DNA of 64,000 nucleotides from Mongoliimonas terrestris (lineage in GTDB: Bacteria > Pseudomonadota > Alphaproteobacteria > Rhizobiales > Pleomorphomonadaceae), in contig NZ_MSIG01000010.1 in the NCBI RefSeq assembly GCF_001927285.1, positions 1-64,000 of the forward strand. The letters run 5' to 3'. The notes under the pieces are model-generated. The model did not search any database. It saw nothing but the letters and a program-made list of their open reading frames with translations, and had not been told where the DNA came from. How positions within the stretch are numbered: the stretch's first letter is position 1; every line of letters starts with the position of its first letter. The position numbers and the translations under genes are program-made. Shown here piece by piece: positions 8,303-16,281 of the stretch.

Positions 8303-10077
8303 TGCCCGCCGCCGGGCGAACCCGCCATCCGGCCGCCCCGGCGCCGGTCGGCGACCTCAGCCTCTACAAGGCCAAGCGGGACTTCGGCCGCACGGCCGAG
8401 CCGGCGGAGGGCGGCGTCGCCGGCACGGGCCTCTTCGTCATCCAGCACCATTGGGCGCGCCGCGAGCATTTCGATTTCCGCATCGAGATCGACGGCGTGC
8501 TCGTCTCCTTCGCCGTCGCCAAGGGCCCGAGCCTCGATCCGTCCATCCGCCGCCTCGCTGTCCGGACCGAGGATCACCCCATCGCCTACGCCGAGTTCGA
8601 GGGCACCATCCCGGCCGGCGACTATGGCGGCGGCACCGTCCTCGTCTGGGACCGGGGCGTCTGGGCGCCGATGACCGACGACCCGGCCGCCGCCCTTCGG
8701 GACGGGGAGCTGAAGTTCGTCCTCCTCGGCAGCCGCATCGAAGGCGCCTTCGTGCTCGTCCGCATGAACGTGGAGAGGGGGCGCGAGAATTGGCTCCTCA
8801 TCAAGGAGCGGGACCCCTACGCGGAGCGGGACGGCGACGAGCTCACCGCCCGCCATCCGACATCCGTCCTCACCGGTCGCACCCGCGCGGAGATCGAGGC
8901 GGAGGCGGCAACCCATGCGGCGGAAAGTAAGGGTCGCAAGCCGATGGCGTCGACGGATGCAAGCGCCCGAAAGGATCGGAAGTCCCCCGCCGTGGCGGCG
9001 GCCCGGACCGCCGCGCCGGTGAAAACGGCGCCGAGACGGGCCGCCACGAAGGCGAAATCGCCCGAGGCGGCTACAACACGCGACAAGGCGGCGACAAAGA
9101 CCGCTACGAAGGCCCCTACAAGCGCCGCTACAACGGCTTCAAAACCGGCTACGAAGGCGACACGTTCTCCCCGAAAGCCGCCTGTCGCCGCCGATACCCT
9201 AGCCGCGCTCGCCCGCCTCACCCACGCCGACCGGGTGGTCTTCCCCGCCGCCGGAGTCACCAAGGGCGACGTCGCCGCCTACTATCTGGGCATCGCCGAT
9301 CGCATCCTCCCGCACCTCGCCGGCCGGCCGGTCAGTTTCTTGAGGGCGCCCGAAGGCCTTGCCGGCGAGACCTTCTTCCAGCGCCATCCCCTCCCCGGCA
9401 TGCGCAAGGGTCTTGCCCGGGTGGCCGATCCGGAGGGTCGGCACGCCGACTACCTGGCCGTGGAGACCGCCGAAGGCCTTGTGACGGCAGCACAATTCGG
9501 CGTCATCGAGTTCCACGGCTGGAACGCCCGCCTGCCCGACCTGAAGGCGCCGGACCGCATGGTGTTCGACTTCGACCCGGACGAGGGGCTCGACTTCCAG
9601 GCCGTCAAGGACGCCGCCTTCGCCATCCGCGAGGTGCTGACGACGGTCGGGCTGAAGAGCTATCCTTTGGCGAGCGGCGGCAAGGGCCTGCACGTGGTGG
9701 TGCCGCTCGATGCCAGCCAAACCGTTGACGATCTTGGCGATTTCTCCGGCGGGGTGGCCAAGGGGCTGGCCAGGGCGGAGCCGAAGCGCTTCGTCGCCGT
9801 CGCCTCCAAGGCCCGCCGGTCCGGCCGCATCTTCATCGACTGGCTCAGGAACCGGTCCTACGCCACCGCCATCGTGCCCTGGTCGCTGCGCGCCCGCGAC
9901 AGCGCCTCCGCGGCCGTGCCGCTTGCCTGGAACGAGCTGGAAAAGCTGAAGTCCGCCAATGCCTTCGACCTGAAGGCCGCGCTCGCCCGGCCGGATCCCT
10001 GGACCGACTATTTCGATCTCCGCCAGCGCATCGACCCGGACGCCCTCGCCTTCCTGAAGCGATCCACCCGGCGCTAG
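8302..10077 (+). CDS. ligD: LigD-type end-joining enzyme lacking the ligase domain (phosphoesterase plus polymerase)
   Basis: 591 aa. Residues 18-200 are the 3'-phosphoesterase domain; His50, His56, Asp58, Arg60 and His92 keep the spacing of the Pseudomonas LigD active site. Residues 303-591 are the primase-polymerase domain, with VFDFDPDEG (Asp423, Asp425), SGGKGLH and IVPWSLRAR. The central ATP-dependent ligase domain, normally about 300 residues with a KxDG lysine, is absent: residues 205-298 are instead an Ala/Lys/Thr-rich linker. The protein should trim and fill broken ends held by Ku, but sealing must come from another ligase. A GTG one codon upstream is an alternative start. The reading frame is intact, so this is an architecture rather than a frameshift. 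Confidence 0.88.
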   Translation: MPAAGRTRHPAAPAPVGDLSLYKAKRDFGRTAEPAEGGVAGTGLFVIQHHWARREHFDFRIEIDGVLVSFAVAKGPSLDPSIRRLAVRTEDHPIAYAEFEGTIPAGDYGGGTVLVWDRGVWAPMTDDPAAALRDGELKFVLLGSRIEGAFVLVRMNVERGRENWLLIKERDPYAERDGDELTARHPTSVLTGRTRAEIEAEAATHAAESKGRKPMASTDASARKDRKSPAVAAARTAAPVKTAPRRAATKAKSPEAATTRDKAATKTATKAPTSAATTASKPATKATRSPRKPPVAADTLAALARLTHADRVVFPAAGVTKGDVAAYYLGIADRILPHLAGRPVSFLRAPEGLAGETFFQRHPLPGMRKGLARVADPEGRHADYLAVETAEGLVTAAQFGVIEFHGWNARLPDLKAPDRMVFDFDPDEGLDFQAVKDAAFAIREVLTTVGLKSYPLASGGKGLHVVVPLDASQTVDDLGDFSGGVAKGLARAEPKRFVAVASKARRSGRIFIDWLRNRSYATAIVPWSLRARDSASAAVPLAWNELEKLKSANAFDLKAALARPDPWTDYFDLRQRIDPDALAFLKRSTRR

Positions 10078-10085
10078 AGCGTTTT

Positions 10086-10111
10086 CCGACCTGACGGGAT
10101 CGTCAGGTCGG
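10086..10111. terminator. Hairpin between convergent ligD and UdgX genes
   Basis: Perfect 10-bp stem CCGACCTGAC / GTCAGGTCGG with a 6-base loop, 8 bases after the ligD stop. There is no T-run on the plus strand, so it may act as a weak bidirectional terminator or RNA-stabilising hairpin. Confidence 0.45.
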
Positions 10112-10138
10112 CAAGACATCGCTCCCGATCCAATCTCC

Positions 10139-11620
10139 TCAGCCCATCGCCCGGATCCGCTCGGCCACCAGCTTGAGATCATCGACGAACCGCTGCCGCT
10201 CCCGGGCCTTCATCTCCGGGTCCGGCAGGCGCAAGAGATAGGACGGGTGGACCGTCGCGAAGACGCTCGGCCCATCGTCGAAGTCCATGAATTTCCCACG
10301 GATTTCGGTGATCTTCACCGGCCGGTCGAGCAGCGACTGGAGCGCCGTTCCGCCGAGCCCGACGATCAGTTTGGGCTTGATCACCGTCAGCTCCTGGGCA
10401 AGCCACCAGCGGCAGGCCTCGATCTCCGCCCCGTTCGGCTTCTTGTGGATCCGCCGCTTGCCCCGGGGCTCGTTCTTGAAGTGCTTCACCGCATTGGTGA
10501 CGTAGGCGAGCGTCCGGTCGATGCCCGCCTCTTCGATCGCCTCGTCGAACACCTGGCCGGCGGGCCCGACGAAGGGCCGCCCGGCCAGATCCTCCCGGTC
10601 ACCCGGCTGCTCGCCGACGAACACCACCTCGGCCCGCTCCGGACCCTCGCCGAAAACCGTCTGGGTCGCCCCCGCCCAGAGCGCGCAACGACGGCAGCCG
10701 TCCGCCTCGGCGCGGATGCCGGCGAGCCCGATGCCGGCGGTTTGACCAATCTCATCAATAGCTTGTGGTCCAACGATGCCGGCAGCCATGCGATCCCCTC
10801 CCCGGGCCTGCAGCCGTTCGTGGTGGGCCGGCGGGGCGGTGGGGGCGGCCGCGATCATGGCGGCCACGCGCGCCTCGGCGCCGGCGATCAGGTCGCCAAT
10901 GACCGTGGCCTCCGGGAGGTTCCGCCAGTATTTCTTCGGCATTTCCGCCGTCATCGCCTTCACCTTCAGCCGGGCGGGGTTGAAGATGTGCGAGAAATAG
11001 GTGCGCCAGAGATCCTCCGTGGCGTCCTCCGACGGCGCGTCCTCCCGCCGGGCACCGGGTCCGACGGTCAGGCTCTCCAGGTCCCAGTGGAGCGACAGGC
11101 GCGGCGTCAGGACGGACCAGCGCATGGGCGCGAAGCGGCGCACGAAGAAGCCGCTCGCGCGCTCCTCGATGAAATGCTCCGGCTCGAAAAACGCAATGAA
11201 GTGAGGGCCTTCCGGGGTGGCGAGCTCGCGGAAGCGGACGAAGGCGTGCATCTTGTGCACGTCCCGCCCGACCGCCTTCTCCATCCGTCTCGCCGCCGTG
11301 ACGTCCGGATCGGAAGCGATCTCCAGGAGCTTAGGCTCGATCCGGAAGCGGTAGAGGATCTGGTAGAGGAGCGACAGGCGTTCCGGCGCCGAATGGCAGA
11401 TCACCGCCTCGGCGAGCGGCACGAAAGCGCGCGGCACCTTCACCTCCGTCTCCGCCACCGTCGGCGGCGGCAGCGCTTCGGTGCTGCCAAAAAGATCTCC
11501 GGTCTCGCGCCCGGTCCGCCAGACCACGTCGGCGGGCTTCACCCCGTGGGCGGCCAACCGTCTGGCGGTATTGCGAAATCCGGCGAAGTCGGTGTCGCCG
11601 GCAAGGTCGACGGCGATCAT
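10139..11620 (-). CDS. DUF4130 domain fused to UdgX-type uracil-DNA glycosylase
   Basis: 493 aa. Residues 1-245 match the DUF4130 'putative DNA metabolism' family; residues about 290-493 are a uracil-DNA glycosylase with GEQPGDRED (motif A), NAVKHFK, the UdgX signature KRRIH (388-392) and HPSYLLR near the end. In studied UdgX proteins the KRRIH histidine forms a covalent bond with the DNA after uracil removal, so His392 is the predicted cross-linking residue. Cys309, Cys312 and Cys403 are candidate iron-sulphur ligands. The ATG overlaps the stop of the radical SAM gene by 1 nt; the two families are known to co-occur. Confidence 0.9.
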   Translation of the reverse strand: MIAVDLAGDTDFAGFRNTARRLAAHGVKPADVVWRTGRETGDLFGSTEALPPPTVAETEVKVPRAFVPLAEAVICHSAPERLSLLYQILYRFRIEPKLLEIASDPDVTAARRMEKAVGRDVHKMHAFVRFRELATPEGPHFIAFFEPEHFIEERASGFFVRRFAPMRWSVLTPRLSLHWDLESLTVGPGARREDAPSEDATEDLWRTYFSHIFNPARLKVKAMTAEMPKKYWRNLPEATVIGDLIAGAEARVAAMIAAAPTAPPAHHERLQARGGDRMAAGIVGPQAIDEIGQTAGIGLAGIRAEADGCRRCALWAGATQTVFGEGPERAEVVFVGEQPGDREDLAGRPFVGPAGQVFDEAIEEAGIDRTLAYVTNAVKHFKNEPRGKRRIHKKPNGAEIEACRWWLAQELTVIKPKLIVGLGGTALQSLLDRPVKITEIRGKFMDFDDGPSVFATVHPSYLLRLPDPEMKARERQRFVDDLKLVAERIRAMG

Positions 11621-12855
11621 CAGAAGAGCGACAGCTGCTGGGGTTTCGGAGCGGCGCGGGCGCCAAGGTCGAGCCGGTCCAGACTGCCGCCCGGATGCCA
11701 GTCCGCCGCGATCACGAACGGCCGCACCGCCCCGATCGACTTCACCAGCCGGCCGAGATCGTCGAGCCGCAGCCGGGTGTGCCGGCGCGCGCGCAGCAGC
11801 CGGTCCACCGATTTGACGCCGAGCCCCGGCACTCTGAGGAGGGTCTCCCGGTCGGCGCTGTTGATATCGACCGGGAAACGGTCGCGGGACTTCAGCGCCC
11901 AGGCGAGCTTCGGGTCCACTTCCAGGTCCAGCATGCCGTCCGGCCGCCCGTCGGTGATCTCGGTCCGGTCGAAGCCGTAGAAGCGCATCAGCCAGTCGGC
12001 CTGATAGAGACGGTGCTCGCGGATCAGCGGCGGCTTCAGCAGCGGCAGGATGGCCTTGGAGTCCGGGATCGGACTGAAAGCCGAGTAGTAGACCCGCTTC
12101 AGGGCGTAGCTGCCGTAGAGATGGGCGCTCCTGTCCAGAATGGCGGCATCGTTCGTTTCGTCCGCCCCGATGATCATCTGGGTGGACTGACCCGCCGGCG
12201 CGAACTTCCGCGCCTTCGCCCGCCCCTTCTGCCCGTCCGCCGCCGCCTCGATCCGGGTGCGCAATCCCCCCATGGCCCGGCGGATATCCACCGGCTTCTT
12301 CTCCGGGGCGAGGCGGACCACGCTGTCGTCGGTGGGCAGTTCCACGTTGACCGAGAGCCGATCGGCGTGGAGCCCGGCCTGGTCGATCAGGTCCTGGCTG
12401 GCGCCCGGGATCGCCTTCAGGTGGATGTAGCCGCGGAAATCGTGCACCGTCCGCAGCGTCTCCACCACGCGCACCATCTCGCCCATGGTGTAGTCGGTGT
12501 CCCGGATGATGCCGGACGACAGGAAAAGGCCCTCGATGTAGTTGCGCTTGTAGAAGTCGAGCGTGAGCCGGACCACCTCCTCAACGCTGAAACGGGCGCG
12601 CTCCACGTTGGAAGACGAGCGGTTGACGCAATAAGCGCAGTCGAAGACGCAGAAGTTGGTCAGAAGGATCTTCAGGAGCGAGATGCATCGGCCGTCCGGC
12701 GCATAGGCGTGGCAGATGCCCATACCCTCGGTGGAGCCGATGCCGGTGCCCTTGCCGGCCCGCCGTTTCTCGCTGCCGGACGACGCGCAGGACGCGTCGT
12801 ACTTGGCGGCGTCCGACAGGATGGCGAGTTTCTGAACCAGGGTCTTGGCTGACAT
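11620..12855 (-). CDS. Putative DNA modification/repair radical SAM protein
   Basis: 411 aa. A radical SAM core carries the cluster motif CVFDCAYC (Cys69, Cys73, Cys76), and a C-terminal helix-hairpin-helix (about 335-370; DINSADRETLLRVPGLG) suggests DNA contact. It belongs to the family annotated as a DNA modification/repair radical SAM protein that accompanies DUF4130/UdgX genes; the chemistry is not known. The ATG at 12855 was chosen because it fits the family N-terminus; an extension to 12966 is Arg-rich and runs across a likely promoter. It is the first gene of a two-gene operon. Confidence 0.88.
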   Translation of the reverse strand: MSAKTLVQKLAILSDAAKYDASCASSGSEKRRAGKGTGIGSTEGMGICHAYAPDGRCISLLKILLTNFCVFDCAYCVNRSSSNVERARFSVEEVVRLTLDFYKRNYIEGLFLSSGIIRDTDYTMGEMVRVVETLRTVHDFRGYIHLKAIPGASQDLIDQAGLHADRLSVNVELPTDDSVVRLAPEKKPVDIRRAMGGLRTRIEAAADGQKGRAKARKFAPAGQSTQMIIGADETNDAAILDRSAHLYGSYALKRVYYSAFSPIPDSKAILPLLKPPLIREHRLYQADWLMRFYGFDRTEITDGRPDGMLDLEVDPKLAWALKSRDRFPVDINSADRETLLRVPGLGVKSVDRLLRARRHTRLRLDDLGRLVKSIGAVRPFVIAADWHPGGSLDRLDLGARAAPKPQQLSLF

Positions 12856-12879
12856 GCGGCGGCGCTTCGGCTTGTGCTT

Positions 12880-12894
12880 GTTCGTGCTTTGTAC
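12880..12894 (-). promoter_or_regulatory. Candidate LexA (SOS) box
   Basis: On the plus strand this reads GTTC, 7 bases, GTAC: one mismatch from the alphaproteobacterial LexA direct repeat GTTC-N7-GTTC. It lies 25 bases upstream of the radical SAM/UdgX operon, where SOS control would make biological sense. A single partial match is weak evidence. Confidence 0.35.
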
Positions 12895-12972
12895 ACGAAG
12901 AGTTAGAGCGCGTTGCGCCCGCCGGCAAGGGGGCCCGCCGCGCGCCGGCTCTCGCCCGCAGGCCAAGTCCGC

Positions 12973-13383
12973 TCACCGCGATCGGTCGAACCGGCGGGCG
13001 ATCGCATAGCCGAACCCGGCGGAGGCCGCGCTGACGAACGTGCCCCAGATCATGTCCACCACGGCCACGGTGGTCGTGTAGCCGGCAAGGGTGGCGAGGT
13101 TGGTGAGGTCGTAGGTGCCGTAGGCGGTAGCCCCCAGCAGCGCTCCATAACCGGCCGCCGTGGCGATCCGGCCCGAGACGACGGCCGGACGGACGGCGAA
13201 CACCACCAGGGAGACGGCATAGAAGGCGTAGAAGCCGGCGGCCACGGGCAGATTGAAGTCGGGCTTCAAGAGGGAACCGAGTTCGGCCCTGTAGAGCGGC
13301 TCAGCGGCGAGCGTCAGCCAGATGGCGTCGAGCAGGAGGAACACGGCGAAGACGGCGGCGTAGCGGATCAGGAAGGCGCGCAA
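12973..13383 (-). CDS. DUF2177 family membrane protein
   Basis: 136 aa with four membrane helices (about 5-27, 46-66, 75-95, 103-127). The motifs LDAIWL near the start and YGTYDLTN in the middle match the DUF2177 family, small inner-membrane proteins of unknown function. The start is a TTG with AGGAG 8 nt upstream; no in-frame ATG fits. It stands alone between the DNA repair operon and a divergent small gene. Confidence 0.75.
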   Translation of the reverse strand: MRAFLIRYAAVFAVFLLLDAIWLTLAAEPLYRAELGSLLKPDFNLPVAAGFYAFYAVSLVVFAVRPAVVSGRIATAAGYGALLGATAYGTYDLTNLATLAGYTTTVAVVDMIWGTFVSAASAGFGYAIARRFDRSR

Positions 13384-13537
13384 GGGGTGGGCTCCTCATG
13401 TCGGATCCGGGCATTTGGCCGCGCCGGCTGGCCGAAAGGTGAAGGCAACGGTTGAAGCGTTTTCAACGTTGAGGGTCTACGGTGGATCCGGCTGCTCTGG
13501 TTCACAGGGACCCCGGCGCCGCAGACAAGGACAGCAG

Positions 13538-13891
13538 ATGGACAAGAAGACCTACGCGGCCGTGGCCCGCTCCGCCGAGACATCGGCGGCCGCTGTGCTC
13601 GACACGGCGACGACCTTGTGGTTCCGCATGCCGATCCTGTTTGCCAACCCCACCGCCGCCTCCATGACGGAATGGCAGCGCGCCTGGTCGGAAAAGGTGG
13701 AAGCCGCCTGCACCGGTGCTTTTGCTGCGGGCGTCGCCAGCCATCGGATGACCCTGATGATGGCCTCCGGGGTGCTGGCCGCCGATTCGGTTCCCCTGGA
13801 GATGATGCGGATCGCCGAAGCCGCCACTGCGCCCGGCTACAAGGCCGTCGCCGCCAACGCCAAGCGCCTGTCCCGGCCGAAGCGCCGCTGA
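13538..13891 (+). CDS. Small phasin-like protein
   Basis: 117 aa, Ala-rich and helical with no membrane helix. The composition and the MTEWQRAWSEKVEAA segment recall phasin-type proteins (polyhydroxyalkanoate granule or stress-linked amphipathic helices), but the match is loose. AAGGA 6 nt before the ATG fixes the start. The gene is convergent with the HWE kinase gene. No partner gene for polymer synthesis is nearby, so this is best treated as hypothetical. Confidence 0.55.
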   Translation: MDKKTYAAVARSAETSAAAVLDTATTLWFRMPILFANPTAASMTEWQRAWSEKVEAACTGAFAAGVASHRMTLMMASGVLAADSVPLEMMRIAEAATAPGYKAVAANAKRLSRPKRR

Positions 13892-13910
13892 GCCGCGGCC
13901 AGGCGGCGCG

Positions 13911-15389
13911 TCACCCGGTCCGCGGCATGTTCGCCGCGGCAAGCGAGCCGGTCAGTCGGCAGTGGAACCCCTCCGGGCGGTAGTCGGCCACGAAGGTGCC
14001 GGCAAGGTCCACCGTCACACTCCGCTCGATCAGGCGCGAGCCGAAACCCCGACGGGTGGGTGGTTCGGCCGGCGGCCCGCCGGTTTCGCGCCAGTCGACC
14101 ACCAGACCCGGCTCGCCGTGCAACGGCTCGGCGGCCCAGGCGACCCGCAGGTGCCCGCCGGCGCTTGAAAGCGCGCCGTATTTGCTGGCATTGGTGGCGA
14201 GCTCATGAAAGACGAGGCCGAGCGAGAGCGCGGCCTGGGGCGGCAGGATGATGGGCGCGCCCTCGAGGGTGACACGGTCGAGGCCGTGCGGCGCCAGGGT
14301 GCGGCGGATAAGATCGCCGAGGTCGGCACCGGCCCACTGCCCCTTGGTCAGGACGTCGTGGGTGCTGGCGAGGGCGCTCAGACGGGCGAGAAACGTATCG
14401 GCGAAGGCGCCCGGCGGCGTCGCCCGCAAAGTCTGCACGGCGATCGCCTGCACGGTGGCGAGCGTGTTCTTCACCCGGTGGTTCAGTTCATCCATCAAGA
14501 GCCGCTGCTGCTCCTCGGCCCGTATGCGGCCGGTGATGTCGGACCCTTCCACGAAGATGGCCGACACGGTCCCGTCCGGCTCCAGAATGGGCTGATAGAC
14601 GAAATCGACGTAGCGACGCTCCGGTCGGGCTCCTTCCGTCGGCTGGATGACGAGCTCCATGCCTTGGCCCACGTAGACCTTTCCGGTCTGGTGCACCTTC
14701 TCCAGAAGTTCGAAGAAGCCTTGCCCCTTGAGGTCGGGAAGTGCCTCCCGGGCAGGCAGGCCCACCACCTCCCGGCCGCCGATCACCTGGCGGAAGGCCT
14801 TGTTGGCGAGTTCGAACACCAGGTCGTCCCCCACCAGCACGCACATGAAGCCGGGCGCCTCGGTGAATAGGCGGCGCAGGTGCGCGCGCTCGGCCCGTAG
14901 CGTCCGATTCACCTGGTGCACCGCTTCGGCCCGGCGCAGCACGTCGGTGCCGAGCACACTGGCGCTGTCGACCCGGGCGGCCTCCCGAAGCCGCTGCAGT
15001 TCGGTCACATCCTGGGTGTGCTGGAGAATGTAGGCGACGTCGCCGTCCTTTCCGCGAAGCGGTATGTGCGTGGCGCTCCAGGTGCGCAGGTCCACGCCGC
15101 CTCCCTGGTCGGCCGGCCGGGCGATCGAATAGGGAATGAGCGCCAGAACGTCGCTCACGCCCTCGTCCCGAGCCCGTTCCAGGCTCTCCTGCAGGCGGCT
15201 GCGGCTTTCGCCCTCCGAGGGGAAGGCGTCGAACATGTTGCGGCCGACGATGCTCTCGCGGGTGCGCATGGTCGCCGCCAGATAGGCCTCGTTCATGTCC
15301 ACGATGGTGAATTCCCGATCGAGCAGCACGTAGGGACTGGGAAGCGCGCGAAACAGCGTGCGGAAATCGATCGGAACCGTCGAAGGCAT
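13911..15389 (-). CDS. PAS-containing HWE/HisKA_2-type sensor histidine kinase
   Basis: 492 aa, soluble. Two PAS-type sensor regions (about 10-140 and 185-290) precede a kinase core with the HWE-type H-box DELNHRVKNTLATV (His about 304), the N-box HELATNASKYGALS and a GFGSRLIERSV segment. No membrane helix is present, so the stimulus should be internal. Kinases of this class commonly feed PhyR or single-domain regulators in alphaproteobacteria. No response regulator is fused or directly adjacent downstream. The start at 15389 skips a 17-residue upstream extension that would reach into the promoter region. Confidence 0.85.
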   Translation of the reverse strand: MPSTVPIDFRTLFRALPSPYVLLDREFTIVDMNEAYLAATMRTRESIVGRNMFDAFPSEGESRSRLQESLERARDEGVSDVLALIPYSIARPADQGGGVDLRTWSATHIPLRGKDGDVAYILQHTQDVTELQRLREAARVDSASVLGTDVLRRAEAVHQVNRTLRAERAHLRRLFTEAPGFMCVLVGDDLVFELANKAFRQVIGGREVVGLPAREALPDLKGQGFFELLEKVHQTGKVYVGQGMELVIQPTEGARPERRYVDFVYQPILEPDGTVSAIFVEGSDITGRIRAEEQQRLLMDELNHRVKNTLATVQAIAVQTLRATPPGAFADTFLARLSALASTHDVLTKGQWAGADLGDLIRRTLAPHGLDRVTLEGAPIILPPQAALSLGLVFHELATNASKYGALSSAGGHLRVAWAAEPLHGEPGLVVDWRETGGPPAEPPTRRGFGSRLIERSVTVDLAGTFVADYRPEGFHCRLTGSLAAANMPRTG

Positions 15390-15440
15390 GAAGAAGACCT
15401 GAGTTCGGGATACGGCGTGGACACGACCACCATGGCACAA

Positions 15441-15465
15441 GGAACCCGCCAGGGAACGAAGCGTT
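15441..15465 (+). promoter_or_regulatory. EcfG promoter of the bphO-bphP operon, exact match
   Basis: GGAAC (15441-15445), 16 bases, CGTT (15462-15465), in the gap between the divergent HWE kinase and bphO genes. It is about 190 bases upstream of the preferred bphO start and 85 upstream of an alternative ATG at 15550. Confidence 0.65.
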
Positions 15466-15657
15466 CAGGACAGGGTCACGCTTGAGGGGTTTTCACCCGA
15501 GGCCTCTTGCGTTGGAGGTCTGGCTCGTCGATCTTCATATGAACATGTCATGTATGATGTCTCAACACAGGTCGGGCATGGCGCAGTCGCCTGCGCAATC
15601 CGGCACAGACAAACCGCTCACCGGGCCGATGCGCCTGCGGCGGGGACCCGCCTCCCC

Positions 15658-16281
15658 ATGATCCTGACCCGGCTTCGCGACGACACGAGGGCGTTGCACC
15701 GTGAGATCGAGTCCGTCACCGGATTCGACTCGCCCGACCTGACCCTGGCTCGCTACGTCCGCCTCCTGGCGCGATTTCACGGCATTGTGAAGCCCCTGGA
15801 GGACCGGCTCGGGGCGTCGCTTGCCGACGAGGGCTTCTTTGCGCCGCGCCGGAAGACCCCATGGCTCCGCAAGGACCTGGCGCACTTCTGCATCGATGCC
15901 GATCGGCTGCCCGTCGCGGAACGCCTGCCCTCGGTGGAGGGACCGGCCGCCCTCGGGGTGATGTACGTGCTGGAGGGATCGACCCTCGGCGGCATGGTCA
16001 TCGCCCGCCTGCTGGAGCAGCGCTTCGGCCTGACGCCGGAGACCGGCGCCGCCTACCTGCAGTCCTACGGCACCGCCACCGGGCCCATGTGGCAGACGTT
16101 CCGGGCGCGGCTCGGGGCCGCCTCCGGTCCGGCCGCGGACGTGGCGATCCTCGCGGCGGCGGCCGAAACCTTTCGCCGGATGATCGCTTGGATCGACGCA
16201 CCCGCCGAGACCGTCGATCGCCTCGGCGCCCAAGACAGCGAGGAAGGCCAGCCGTGCCGACCGACAACCGCCCTGATCTGA
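15658..16281 (+). CDS. bphO: Biliverdin-producing heme oxygenase
   Basis: 207 aa. It resembles bacterial BphO/HmuO-like heme oxygenases: an N-terminal segment LRDDTRALHREIE with the predicted proximal His, and the family motif YVLEGSTLGG in the distal helix. It opens heme to biliverdin IX-alpha, the chromophore of the phytochrome encoded next. The bphP start lies inside its last 28 bases, so the two are coupled. The ATG at 15658 matches the family N-terminus; an ATG at 15550 would add 36 residues of no clear character. Confidence 0.85.
   Translation: MILTRLRDDTRALHREIESVTGFDSPDLTLARYVRLLARFHGIVKPLEDRLGASLADEGFFAPRRKTPWLRKDLAHFCIDADRLPVAERLPSVEGPAALGVMYVLEGSTLGGMVIARLLEQRFGLTPETGAAYLQSYGTATGPMWQTFRARLGAASGPAADVAILAAAAETFRRMIAWIDAPAETVDRLGAQDSEEGQPCRPTTALI

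Noticed and set aside
10086..10111. Classical intrinsic terminator after ligD
   Set aside because: The stem is perfect but no T-run follows on either strand, so it is listed only as a hairpin with low confidence.
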